DNA of 14,026 bases from Caulobacter sp. Lineage in GTDB: Bacteria > Pseudomonadota > Alphaproteobacteria > Caulobacterales > Caulobacteraceae. A program made the position numbers and the translations under genes. The stretch lies in NCBI GenBank assembly GCA_028291125.1, contig JAQGIN010000306.1:1-14026 (forward strand). The letters run 5' to 3'. A model generated the notes under the pieces. It was not told where the DNA came from. It was given only the letters and a program-made list of their open reading frames with translations, and searched no databases. This document shows, piece after piece, positions 1 to 7,417 of this stretch; position 1 is the first letter of the stretch, and each line of letters starts with the position of its first letter.

Positions 1-888
1 CGCTCGGGCGTGGTCGACTACGTGGCCAATGACGACGCGCACGCGCTGGAGATCGTCCGCTCGATCGTCGCCAATCTCAACACCGTCAAGCGGGTCGAGA
101 CCGAGGTGCGCGAGGCCAGGCCGCCGCTGCACGATCCCCAGGATCTGTACGGTATCGTCCCCACCGACGTGCGTGCGCCCTACGACGTGCGCGAGGTCAT
201 CGCCCGCCTGGTCGACGGCAGCGAGTTCGACGAGTTCAAGGCCCTGTACGGCACGACCCTGGTCTGCGGCTTCGCCCGCATCTGGGGCTTCCCGGTGGCG
301 ATCCTGGCCAATAACGGCGTGCTGTTCAGCGAGAGCGCCGTCAAGGGCGCGCACTTCATCGAGCTGGCCTGCAAGCGCAAGATCCCGCTGGTGTTCCTGC
401 AGAACATCTCGGGCTTCATGGTCGGCGGCAAGTACGAGGCCGGCGGCATCGCCAAGGACGGGGCCAAGCTGGTCACCGCCGTCGCTTCGGCCGAAGTGCC
501 CAAGTTCACCGTGCTGATCGGCGGCAGCTTCGGGGCCGGCAATTACGGCATGTGCGGTCGCGCCTACAGCCCCCGCTTCCTGTTCACCTGGCCCAACAGC
601 CGAATTTCGGTGATGGGTGGCGAACAGGCCGCCAGCGTGCTGTCGACCATCAAGCGCGACGCCCTGGAGGCCAAGGGCGAGACCTGGGCCGCCGAGGACG
701 AGGACGCCTTCAAGGCCCCGATCCGCGACCGCTACGAGGCCGAGGGCGACCCCTATCACGCCACCGCCCGGCTTTGGGACGACGGGATCATCGACCCCGT
801 GCAAACCCGGGATGTCCTCGGCCTGGCGATATCGGCTAGTCTGAACGCGCCGATCCCCGAGACGACGTTCGGCGTGTTCCGGATGTGA
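1..888 (+). CDS. liuB: Methylcrotonyl-CoA carboxylase beta (carboxyltransferase) subunit, 5'-truncated by window edge
   Basis: This is the C-terminal 295 residues of a biotin-dependent carboxyltransferase that moves carboxyl from carboxybiotin to 3-methylcrotonyl-CoA in leucine/isovalerate breakdown. It works in the cytoplasm as an alpha/beta complex. The frame is open from base 1 (RSGVVDYVAN...), so the start and roughly 240 N-terminal residues lie outside the window, judging from the usual length of about 535 residues. Family signatures visible are NISGFMVGGKYEAGGIAKDG, GGSFGAGNYGMCGRAY and SVMGGEQAASVL. These separate methylcrotonyl-CoA carboxylase from the propionyl- and acetyl-CoA relatives. 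The biotin carboxylase/carrier subunit encoded at 3103-5076 is the expected partner. The stop is followed after 15 bases by the hydratase gene, which indicates one operon. Confidence 0.95.
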   Translation, partial: RSGVVDYVANDDAHALEIVRSIVANLNTVKRVETEVREARPPLHDPQDLYGIVPTDVRAPYDVREVIARLVDGSEFDEFKALYGTTLVCGFARIWGFPVAILANNGVLFSESAVKGAHFIELACKRKIPLVFLQNISGFMVGGKYEAGGIAKDGAKLVTAVASAEVPKFTVLIGGSFGAGNYGMCGRAYSPRFLFTWPNSRISVMGGEQAASVLSTIKRDALEAKGETWAAEDEDAFKAPIRDRYEAEGDPYHATARLWDDGIIDPVQTRDVLGLAISASLNAPIPETTFGVFRM

Positions 889-903
889 TCCGCAGGAGTT
901 CCC

Positions 904-1794
904 ATGACTGATCCGACCCAAGAGCCCCTGCATCCGGTCGATCCCAGCGAGGATCCGATGCTGGGCATCGCCGACCCGTTGGTCGAGGTGCTCGACACCG
1001 ACGCCATGAGCCCGCTGGCGCACATGGACTCGACGCCCGAGGGCGCGGTCACCGTCTGGATCAACCGCCCGGACAAGAAGAACGCCTTCGACTCGGCGAC
1101 CATCCGCGCCCTGCACGAGACCTTCGAGACCCTGCATGGGGCCGAGGGCGTGCGGGTGGTGTTCCTGCGCGGCGTGGGCGGCGCGTTCAGCGCCGGCGCC
1201 GACCTGGACTGGATGGCTTCGGCCGCCGACTGGAGCGAGGACGACAACCGCGAGGACGCCCTCGACCTGGCCCATATGCTCAAGGCCCTGCACGACATCC
1301 CGGCCCTGACCGTCGCCCTGGTCGAGGGCCCGGCGTTCGGCGGCGGGGCCGGCCTGGTCGCCGCCTGCGATCACGCCCTGGCCACCGCCGACGCCAAGTT
1401 CGCCTTTTCCGAGGTCAAGCTGGGCCTGACGCCCGCCACCATCAGCCCCTATGTGGTCGCCGCCCTCGGGCCGCGCACCGCCAAGCTGTTGTTCGCCACC
1501 GGCCGGGTGTTCGACGCCGACCAGGCCTGGAGCTACGGCCTGGTCGACGAGGTGTTCGACGACGTCGCGTCGCTCGAGGCCGCCCAGGAAGCCTTGATCG
1601 CCGAGATGACGGCGGCCGCGCCCGGCGCGATCGGCGACGCCAAGCAGCTGGTGCACGACGTGTTCGGCCAGAAGATCGACCGCGGCCTGATCGAGGAGAC
1701 CGCCCGCCGCATCGCTCGCCGCCGGGTGTCGCCCGAAGGCCAGGAGGGCGTCCGCGCCTTCCTCGAGCGGCGCAAGCCGTCCTGGGCGGTCTAG
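904..1794 (+). CDS. liuC: Methylglutaconyl-CoA hydratase (enoyl-CoA hydratase/crotonase family)
   Basis: A 296-residue crotonase-fold enzyme, most likely hydrating 3-methylglutaconyl-CoA to HMG-CoA, the step after methylcrotonyl-CoA carboxylase. The ATG has a good Shine-Dalgarno (AGGAG at 894-898). The fold starts near residue 48 (AVTVWINRPDKKNAF). FSAGADLDWM (95-104) gives the first oxyanion-hole strand, and GGGAGLVAACD (147-156) plus SEVKLGLTPATISPYV (169-184) complete the active site. E170 aligns with the second catalytic glutamate of crotonases. The position of the first is Gly150, which I recall as usual in bacterial LiuC-type hydratases. An acidic 40-residue N-terminal extension precedes the fold. 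Internal Met35 or Met41 could be alternative starts but lack an equally clear ribosome binding site. Operon context makes LiuC more likely than a generic enoyl-CoA hydratase. Confidence 0.88.
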   Translation: MTDPTQEPLHPVDPSEDPMLGIADPLVEVLDTDAMSPLAHMDSTPEGAVTVWINRPDKKNAFDSATIRALHETFETLHGAEGVRVVFLRGVGGAFSAGADLDWMASAADWSEDDNREDALDLAHMLKALHDIPALTVALVEGPAFGGGAGLVAACDHALATADAKFAFSEVKLGLTPATISPYVVAALGPRTAKLLFATGRVFDADQAWSYGLVDEVFDDVASLEAAQEALIAEMTAAAPGAIGDAKQLVHDVFGQKIDRGLIEETARRIARRRVSPEGQEGVRAFLERRKPSWAV

Positions 1795-1818
1795 GACCTA
1801 GCGGGGGCAGGGGGGACG

Positions 1819-3090
1819 ATGAACGCGGAGATCGAGGCGGCGGCGGCCGACAGCGTCACGGGCCTGTTTCGGCCCAAGGCCAAGCCGTTCACCAAGCAGG
1901 ATCAGCCCTGCGCCAACTGCGGCACGCCGCTGGAGGGCTGGTACTGCCACGCCTGCGGCCAGAACGCCGACACCCATCACCGGTCGATCCTGCACCTGAT
2001 CTGGGAGGCCATCGAGGGACTGTTCCACCTCGATGGCCGCCTATGGCGCACCCTGCCGCTGCTGTTCTTCAAGCCCGGCGTGCTGGCCAAGGACTACATG
2101 GAAGGCCGCATCGCCCGGCACGTGCCGCCGTTCCGCACCTTCCTGGTCGCCCTGCTGCTGTTCATCTTCGCGGCCGAGCACGCGATCCATCAGATCAAGC
2201 ACCACGAGGAGCTGAAGGACCACGAGCGCGCCGCCTTGCTGGCCACGCCGCAGGGGCGCGCCGCCGAGGCGGCCAAGATGCGCGCCGCGGCCGCGGAGGG
2301 CCGCCGCGAAAGGCTGGCGGACGCCGCCAGCGAGCGTGACGAGGGCCTGAAGGATCCCGACCAGGACAAGGCCAAGGTCGCCGAGCGCTACGCCGAGGAC
2401 GTCCAGAAGGCCCAGACCAAGTACGACGCGGCGATGGCCAAGGCCCTGGCGCTGCAAAACAACACCAAGGCGGCCCAGGAGGAGTTGGCGCTCCGCGAGG
2501 CGACGCGCCAGCAGGCCGCCGAGAAGGTGCGCAACCTGTCGCTCACCGGCAAGCCGGACGAGATCGAGGCCCAGGCGGTCGAGCTGGGCCAGATCGGCGA
2601 CACCACCGTGAAGGTCGCGCCCGGCCCGGCGCCCCATCATGGCCCGCCCGACGCCAAGCGAGGAGCCTGGCTGAAGGAGGGCATCGCCAAGGCCATCGAG
2701 AACCCGGAATACTACTTGGTCGTGATGTTCGGCTGGGCCCACCGCCTGGCGGTGCTGCTCTTGCCGATCGTCGGGCTGAGCCTGGCCTTCGTCTATCTCA
2801 ACAAGCGCCAGTACTTCATCTACGACCACCTGCTGGTGGCCACCAACCTGCTGTCGTTCGCCTTCCTGACCAACGCCATCGGCATGGTCCTGCCCGAGGC
2901 CCTGGCCGTCGTCTGGTTCGTGGTCCTGGCGATCTGGACGCCGATCAACCTGTTCCAGACCCTGCGTGGGGCCTATGGTTCCAGCGTCGTCGGCGCCGTT
3001 CTGAAGACCCTGTTCGTGTGGTGGTCGACCGTCGTCGCCTTCTCCCTGCTGCTCGTCGGTCTGCTGATCCTCAGCCTGGCGCAGATTTAG
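1819..3090 (+). CDS. DUF3667 family membrane protein with N-terminal zinc ribbon
   Basis: A 423-residue protein of unknown function. The N-terminus carries CANC (31-34) and CHAC (43-46), a four-cysteine zinc ribbon. The DUF3667 core follows: LFHLDGRLWRTLPLLFFKPG at 68-87, the KDYMEGRIARHVPPFR stretch, and a first membrane segment at about 106-120. Residues about 125-290 form a highly charged Ala/Glu/Lys/Arg-rich region that looks helical or coiled-coil. Further membrane segments lie near 303-327, 338-355, 358-378 and 395-420. The start ATG is preceded by a G-rich stretch (1810-1815) that may act as ribosome binding site. It sits 24 bases after the hydratase and 12 bases before the carboxylase alpha gene, so it is probably co-transcribed, but nothing in the sequence ties it to leucine degradation. 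A membrane or small-molecule sensing role would be speculation. Confidence 0.85.
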   Translation: MNAEIEAAAADSVTGLFRPKAKPFTKQDQPCANCGTPLEGWYCHACGQNADTHHRSILHLIWEAIEGLFHLDGRLWRTLPLLFFKPGVLAKDYMEGRIARHVPPFRTFLVALLLFIFAAEHAIHQIKHHEELKDHERAALLATPQGRAAEAAKMRAAAAEGRRERLADAASERDEGLKDPDQDKAKVAERYAEDVQKAQTKYDAAMAKALALQNNTKAAQEELALREATRQQAAEKVRNLSLTGKPDEIEAQAVELGQIGDTTVKVAPGPAPHHGPPDAKRGAWLKEGIAKAIENPEYYLVVMFGWAHRLAVLLLPIVGLSLAFVYLNKRQYFIYDHLLVATNLLSFAFLTNAIGMVLPEALAVVWFVVLAIWTPINLFQTLRGAYGSSVVGAVLKTLFVWWSTVVAFSLLLVGLLILSLAQI

Positions 3091-3102
3091 GATTTCGATC
3101 CC

Positions 3103-5076
3103 TTGCTCTCCTCCGTCCTGATCGCCAACCGCGGCGAGATCGCCCGTCGGATCATCCGCACCGCCCGCGAGCTGGGCGTGCGGACCATCGCGGTCTATTC
3201 CGAGGCCGACGCCGCCGCGCCGTTCGTGCTCGAGGCCGACGAGGCGATCCTGATCGGTCCGGCGCCCGCGCGGGAGAGCTATTTGGTCGCCGACAAGATC
3301 CTGGCGGCCGCCAAGCAGTCCGGCGCGGCGGCGATCCATCCCGGCTACGGCTTCCTGTCCGAGAACGCCGACTTCGCCCAGGCGGTGGTCGAGGCGGGCC
3401 TGGTCTGGATCGGCCCGCCGGCGGCGGCGATCCGCGCCATGGGTCTGAAGGACGCGGCCAAGAAGCTGATGATCGCGGCCGGCGTGCCGACCACGCCCGG
3501 CTATCTCGGCGACGATCAGTCCGAGGCCCGCTTGGCCAAGGAAGCGGCGGCCATCGGCTATCCGGTGCTGATCAAGGCCGTGGCCGGCGGCGGCGGCAAG
3601 GGCATGCGCAAGGTCGACCAGGCCGGCGACTTCACCGCCGCCCTGGCCTCGTGCCGGCGCGAGGCCGCCGCCAGCTTCGGCGACGACAAGGTGCTGATCG
3701 AGAAATACGTCACCCGGCCGCGTCACATCGAGGTGCAGGTGTTCGGCGATACGTTCGGCGAGGTCGTCCACCTGTTCGAGCGCGACTGCTCGCTGCAGCG
3801 CCGCCACCAGAAGGTCATCGAGGAGGCCCCGGCCCCCGGCATGGACGAGGCCACCCGCGCCGCCGTCTGCGCCGCCGCGGTCAAGGCCGCCAAGGCGGTG
3901 AGCTATGTCGGGGCCGGCACGGTGGAGTTCATCGCCGACGCCAGCGGCGGCCTGCACCCCGACCGCATCTGGTTCATGGAGATGAACACCCGGCTGCAGG
4001 TCGAGCATCCGGTCACCGAAATGGTCACCGGCCAGGACCTGGTCGAATGGCAACTTCGGGTCGCCTCGGGCGAGCCGCTGCCGCTGAGCCAGGACGACAT
4101 CACCCTGGAGGGCTGGGCGATGGAGGCCCGGCTCTACGCCGAGAACCCGGCCACCGGCTTCCTGCCCAGCACCGGCCCGCTGACCCATTTCCGCCTGCCC
4201 GACGACCTCGTTCGGGTCGACAGCGCGGTGGAGGAGGGCGGCGAGGTCACGCCGTTCTACGACCCGATGATCGCCAAGCTGATCAGCTTCGGCGACACCC
4301 GCGAGGCCGCCGCCGAGACCCTGGCCGAGGCCTGCCGCGCCGTCGAGGTGTGGCCGGTGAAGACCAACGCCGCCTTCCTGGCCCGCTGCGCGTCACATCC
4401 CGACTTCGTGGCCGGCGCCGTCGACACCGGCTTTATCGAGGCGCGGCTGGAGGAACTGACCGACCGCCGCTTCAGCGACGCCCCGACCCTGGCGGCGATC
4501 GGCCAGCGGCTGGAGGCCTTCGTCGAGGCCGACAGCGCCGCCGCCGACGTCTGGACCAGCGCCCCGTCCAAGCTCCTGGGCTTTCGCCTCAACGGCGGCC
4601 GGGCCGCCATGGCTCTGCCGATGGCGGTCGACGGCGCGCCGGTTCCGCTGACCGTCGGCCTGGTCGACGGCGGGACCGACGACTGGTCATGGGACATCAC
4701 CGTCGAGGACGACCGGCCGCTGGACGACGTCTTCGTCCTGCCCACCGTCCACGGCGTCGAGCCGAGCTATGTGTTCGAGGACGGCGAGGCGCGCGAGTTC
4801 AGCTTCGTCCGCGCCGCCGACGGGGCGCATGTGGCGGCCTCCGACGGGGCCATCCTGTCGCCGATGCCGGGCAAGATCGTCTCGGTGGCGGTGACGGCCG
4901 GCGAGGCGGTCGTCAAGGGCCAGACCTTGCTGACCCTCGAGGCGATGAAGATGGAGCACGCCCTGGCCGCGCCGTTCGACGGCGTGGTCGCCGAGCTGTC
5001 GGCCACGGCCGGCGCCCAGGTCAGCGAAGGCGTGCTGCTGGCGAAGCTGGAGCCGGCCCTGGCCAAGGCCGGCTAA
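3103..5076 (+). CDS. liuD: Methylcrotonyl-CoA carboxylase alpha subunit (biotin carboxylase + biotin carrier)
   Basis: A 657-residue cytoplasmic subunit that carboxylates its own biotin with ATP and bicarbonate and delivers it to the beta subunit. The N-terminal biotin carboxylase domain begins LSSVLIANRGEIARRI. GGGGKGM (162-168) is the ATP-grasp glycine loop with K166, and MEMNTRLQVEHPVTE (292-306) holds the catalytic E293, N295, R297 and E301. The C-terminal carrier domain ends with EAMKMEH, K616 being the biotinylated lysine. Length is typical of the family. No ATG or GTG lies near the conserved N-terminus. TTG at 3103 places the protein start exactly where homologues begin, with only a weak AGGA (3089-3092) overlapping the previous stop. 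The other acyl-CoA carboxylase alpha subunits look similar, so the substrate is inferred from the neighbouring beta subunit. The stop overlaps that of the convergent gene by 4 bases. Confidence 0.94.
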   Translation: MLSSVLIANRGEIARRIIRTARELGVRTIAVYSEADAAAPFVLEADEAILIGPAPARESYLVADKILAAAKQSGAAAIHPGYGFLSENADFAQAVVEAGLVWIGPPAAAIRAMGLKDAAKKLMIAAGVPTTPGYLGDDQSEARLAKEAAAIGYPVLIKAVAGGGGKGMRKVDQAGDFTAALASCRREAAASFGDDKVLIEKYVTRPRHIEVQVFGDTFGEVVHLFERDCSLQRRHQKVIEEAPAPGMDEATRAAVCAAAVKAAKAVSYVGAGTVEFIADASGGLHPDRIWFMEMNTRLQVEHPVTEMVTGQDLVEWQLRVASGEPLPLSQDDITLEGWAMEARLYAENPATGFLPSTGPLTHFRLPDDLVRVDSAVEEGGEVTPFYDPMIAKLISFGDTREAAAETLAEACRAVEVWPVKTNAAFLARCASHPDFVAGAVDTGFIEARLEELTDRRFSDAPTLAAIGQRLEAFVEADSAAADVWTSAPSKLLGFRLNGGRAAMALPMAVDGAPVPLTVGLVDGGTDDWSWDITVEDDRPLDDVFVLPTVHGVEPSYVFEDGEAREFSFVRAADGAHVAASDGAILSPMPGKIVSVAVTAGEAVVKGQTLLTLEAMKMEHALAAPFDGVVAELSATAGAQVSEGVLLAKLEPALAKAG

Positions 5077-6209
5077 CTAGCCTTCCGCGGCCACAGTCCG
5101 GTCTCCGGAACCTGCAGCACCGCCGCGGCGGCGGCGTGCAGCCGGGGCGGCGACAGCTTGCCGTCGGCGGCGGCCGCTCGCATCCAGGTTTCCAGATCGC
5201 CCCCCGTGCGGTCATAGCCGTCGGCCTTCAGCAGGCCATAGAGGCCGGCCGCCAGCACGTGCATGCCGTCGTCGGACTTGGCCCAGCGCTCGGCCGGCGC
5301 CACCGCCACGCCGAGGCGTTCGGAGACGATCTGCTCCAGGGCCTGGACGGTGTCCTCGTTCAACACCCCCTCCAGGCTGTTGTAACCGAAGGCCGGATTG
5401 TGCTCGGCGACGATGCGGGCCAGCAGCGGGTCGGCGGACAGCACCGCCAGGGCCGCCTTGGCGGTCGGCCCGTCCATGGCGAACGGCGGGTGCAGGATCT
5501 CGTGGGCGGCGTTGCGGACCAGCAGAGCGTCGGGATAGTCGACATGGCTGAGGAAGCGCTGGCCCTGGATGCGGATGCCGTGCGGCCTGGAGAACCACAG
5601 CAGGATCACCTCGATCGACGGCAGCAGCGGCCGGCCCAGCAGGCGCTCCTGCTCGGCGATGACGTCGTAGGCGGAAAACCGCGTCGCCATGGCCGGCAGG
5701 CGGGCTGTCAGGCGATCGCCCAGGGCGTCGCGGCGCAGGCCGGCGAAGTCGGCGTCGGCCAGCCCGCGCAGCACGATCCGCAGCCGGTCGCGGCGGCCCA
5801 GGAAGGTCGTCCAGTCGGCGGCGTCCCAATAGGGGCTGGCCTGGTAGTTCGGCAGGATCGCCGTCTCGGCCTGGTCGAGGGCGGCGATCAAGTCGCCCAG
5901 GCTGGCGTCCGGCCCGCCGGACATCAGGGTGCAGAGATTGGGGCCCAGCAGCTCGTTGGCCTTGTCGGCCTCGGCCTGCAGGCTGGCCAGGGCCTCGACG
6001 GCGGCGGGGGCCAGGCGCGGCCGGAAGGCGGCCAGCTCGGTCTCGTAGTAGCGGGCGTAGAACGGCTTGCCCGACAGCGGGCCGAGGAAGCACAGGGCGT
6101 CGAAGCCCTCCGAGCCGCGGAAGCGCCACTGGGTGCGGGGCGCGGCCTGGGCGGCGAGCGGCGGGGCGAGCAGGGCCAGCGATGTGGCCAGAAGGGTGCG
6201 GCGGTTCAT
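5073..6209 (-). CDS. Secreted protein of unknown function with HExxH metallopeptidase-like motif
   Basis: A 378-residue exported protein that I do not recognise as a named family. It begins MNRRTLLATS, then a hydrophobic stretch and a likely signal-peptidase site after AQA (residue 22). The twin arginine is only a weak Tat candidate. The mature part is alpha-helical in character and rich in Ala/Leu. The notable motif is NAAHEILHPPF, with H236, E237 and H240 forming HExxH. The following segment GYNSLEGVLNEDTVQALEQ offers E280, E285 or E292 as a possible third zinc ligand, which would fit a gluzincin-like arrangement. Function is inferred from the motif alone. The start ATG lies 20 bases after the stop of the AraC-type regulator on the same strand, so the two are probably one unit. 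A G-rich stretch precedes the start but no clear Shine-Dalgarno. The 3' end overlaps the convergent carboxylase gene by 4 bases. Confidence 0.8.
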   Translation of the reverse strand: MNRRTLLATSLALLAPPLAAQAAPRTQWRFRGSEGFDALCFLGPLSGKPFYARYYETELAAFRPRLAPAAVEALASLQAEADKANELLGPNLCTLMSGGPDASLGDLIAALDQAETAILPNYQASPYWDAADWTTFLGRRDRLRIVLRGLADADFAGLRRDALGDRLTARLPAMATRFSAYDVIAEQERLLGRPLLPSIEVILLWFSRPHGIRIQGQRFLSHVDYPDALLVRNAAHEILHPPFAMDGPTAKAALAVLSADPLLARIVAEHNPAFGYNSLEGVLNEDTVQALEQIVSERLGVAVAPAERWAKSDDGMHVLAAGLYGLLKADGYDRTGGDLETWMRAAAADGKLSPPRLHAAAAAVLQVPETGLWPRKAS

Positions 6210-6229
6210 GCCGCCGTTGTCGCCCGCCC

Positions 6230-6925
6230 CTAGGTCCCGGTCTTGTACGCAGTTGATCGCCGCCAGAGGCCGGGCGTCCGCCCGGTCACCGCCTGAACGG
6301 CGCGGCTCATATGGGCCTGGTCGGTGAAGCCGCGGTCGGCCGCCACCCCGGCCAGGGACGCGCGGCCGTGGATCAAGTCGCCGAGGGCGGCGCGGGCCCG
6401 GGCCTCCAGCCGAAACCGCCGGGGGCTGACCCCGAACACCTGGCGAAAGCCGCGGGCCACGTGTTCGCCGCTGAGGCCGCGGGCCCGGGCCCAGGCGCCG
6501 ATCTCGGCCGACGGGTCCTGGGTCAGGGCGGCCGCCAACTGGTCGGGCCAGTCGAGCGCGCGCGGCGCGATCGCCTCGAATCCGTCCAGGATCAGGGCCA
6601 CGGCCTGGATCGGGTCGCGCTCGACCAGCCGGACCACGGCGTCGACATCGGCCAGGCGGCCGAACGCCTGGGGCGGGACGGCCTCGGTCGGCAGGTTCAG
6701 CACCGTCGCCCCGTTCGGCGCGAAGCGGTTGAGATGGGCCTCGAAGGCCCCGTGGGCGATGAGGTCGCCGGCGCTCACCCGCCGCCGGCCATGGTCGCCG
6801 GCCTCCTCGTAGCCGCCGGCCAGCACGATCGCCCAATAGGGCGCGGCATGCCGGTGGCGCGGCAGCGGATCGGCCGGCAGGGTCTGGCGCAACGGGTGGG
6901 GCGAAGGCGACATCGGCGGCAGCAT
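6230..6925 (-). CDS. AraC-family transcriptional regulator
   Basis: A 231-residue cytoplasmic DNA-binding regulator. The N-terminal half resembles a cupin-type sensing domain (HRHAAPYWAIVLAGGYEEAG and RVSAGDLIAHGAFEAHLNRF, about 24-68). The C-terminal AraC domain (about 130-225) shows the two helix-turn-helix units. The first is around ARGLSGEHVARGFRQVFGVS. The second is ASLAGVAADRGFTDQAHMSR, followed by the typical AVTGRTPGLWRR. The inducer cannot be predicted. The start is uncertain: ATG at 6925 (MLPPMSP...) or 6913 (MSPSP...), neither with a clear ribosome binding site. The frame stays open further upstream to 7198, but that would run into the divergent gene. It probably regulates itself and the HExxH gene 20 bases downstream, since AraC regulators often control adjacent genes. 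Confidence 0.88.
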   Translation of the reverse strand: MLPPMSPSPHPLRQTLPADPLPRHRHAAPYWAIVLAGGYEEAGDHGRRRVSAGDLIAHGAFEAHLNRFAPNGATVLNLPTEAVPPQAFGRLADVDAVVRLVERDPIQAVALILDGFEAIAPRALDWPDQLAAALTQDPSAEIGAWARARGLSGEHVARGFRQVFGVSPRRFRLEARARAALGDLIHGRASLAGVAADRGFTDQAHMSRAVQAVTGRTPGLWRRSTAYKTGT

Positions 6926-6959
6926 GCGGGCCGGCGGCGGTCGTCGCCTAGTGAAAGCT

Positions 6960-7001
6960 TGGTCATCTGACTGGACCAGACCTTTCCCCGTCGCCGGGGA
7001 A
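6960..7001. promoter_or_regulatory. Divergent intergenic region with short dyads (candidate regulator site)
   Basis: The 93-base gap between the AraC regulator and the DUF1489 gene must hold promoters for both directions. It contains TGGTC (6960-6964), nine bases, then GACCA (6974-6978), and an odd palindrome CTGG-A-CCAG (6971-6979). A perfect 7-bp hairpin TTCCCCG-TCGC-CGGGGAA lies at 6984-7001, just ahead of the DUF1489 start. The first two could be regulator contacts and the hairpin could be in the DUF1489 leader. All are short enough to be chance. Confidence 0.3.
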
Positions 7002-7018
7002 CGCGGTAAGAACCGGTC

Positions 7019-7417
7019 ATGGCTCTGCACATCATCAAGCTCTGCGTCGGCTGCGACACGGTCGAGGATCTGATCGACTGGCACGCCGCCGGCGAGCCGT
7101 GGATCATGCGCACCCGCATGACCCCCAAGCGGGTCGAGGAGGTGTTGGACGGCGGTTCGCTGTACCGGGTGTTCAAGGGCCAGGTGCTGTGCCGCCAAAC
7201 CATCCTGGCCATCGACACCGTCGGTTCCGGCCCGGCCGCCCGCTGCGAGGTGACCCTGGACCCGGCCTGCGTACGCACCGCCCCGCAGCCGCGCCGGGCG
7301 TTCCAGGGCTGGCGCTATCTGAAGCCCGAGGATGCGCCGCCGGACCTGGCGGTCGGCGAGGGGGCCGACATGCCGCCGGAGCTGGCCCGCCAGCTGCGCG
7401 AGCTGGGGGCCTGGTGA
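7019..7417 (+). CDS. DUF1489 family protein
   Basis: A 132-residue soluble protein matching the alphaproteobacterial DUF1489 family from its opening MALHIIKLCVGCDTVEDLIDW. Other family stretches are the TRMTPKRVEEVLDGGSLYRV block and FQGWRYLKPEDAPPDL near the end. Length is normal for the family and the function is unknown. C9 and C12 (CVGC) plus C58 are present, but I see no complete metal site. The ATG at 7019 follows a GGTAAG (7005-7010) that may act as a weak ribosome binding site. The last bases overlap the start of the hydrolase gene (GTGA at 7414-7417), so the two are probably translationally coupled. Confidence 0.9.
   Translation: MALHIIKLCVGCDTVEDLIDWHAAGEPWIMRTRMTPKRVEEVLDGGSLYRVFKGQVLCRQTILAIDTVGSGPAARCEVTLDPACVRTAPQPRRAFQGWRYLKPEDAPPDLAVGEGADMPPELARQLRELGAW

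Noticed and set aside
2041..4188. Long open frame on the - strand (about 715 codons)
   Set aside because: It is antisense to the DUF3667 and carboxylase alpha genes, which have unmistakable family motifs. The translation is low-complexity Gly/Asp/Arg/His/Gln sequence.
6187..6209. Tat signal on the HExxH protein
   Set aside because: The start MNRRTLLATS has a twin arginine but not the full S/T-RR-x-F-L-K consensus. An ordinary Sec signal explains it equally well.
3018..6233. Very long open frame on the + strand (over 1000 codons)
   Set aside because: It runs through the carboxylase alpha gene in another frame and antisense to the HExxH gene. The translation is Arg/Gly/Pro-rich with no motifs, typical of shadow frames in GC-rich DNA.
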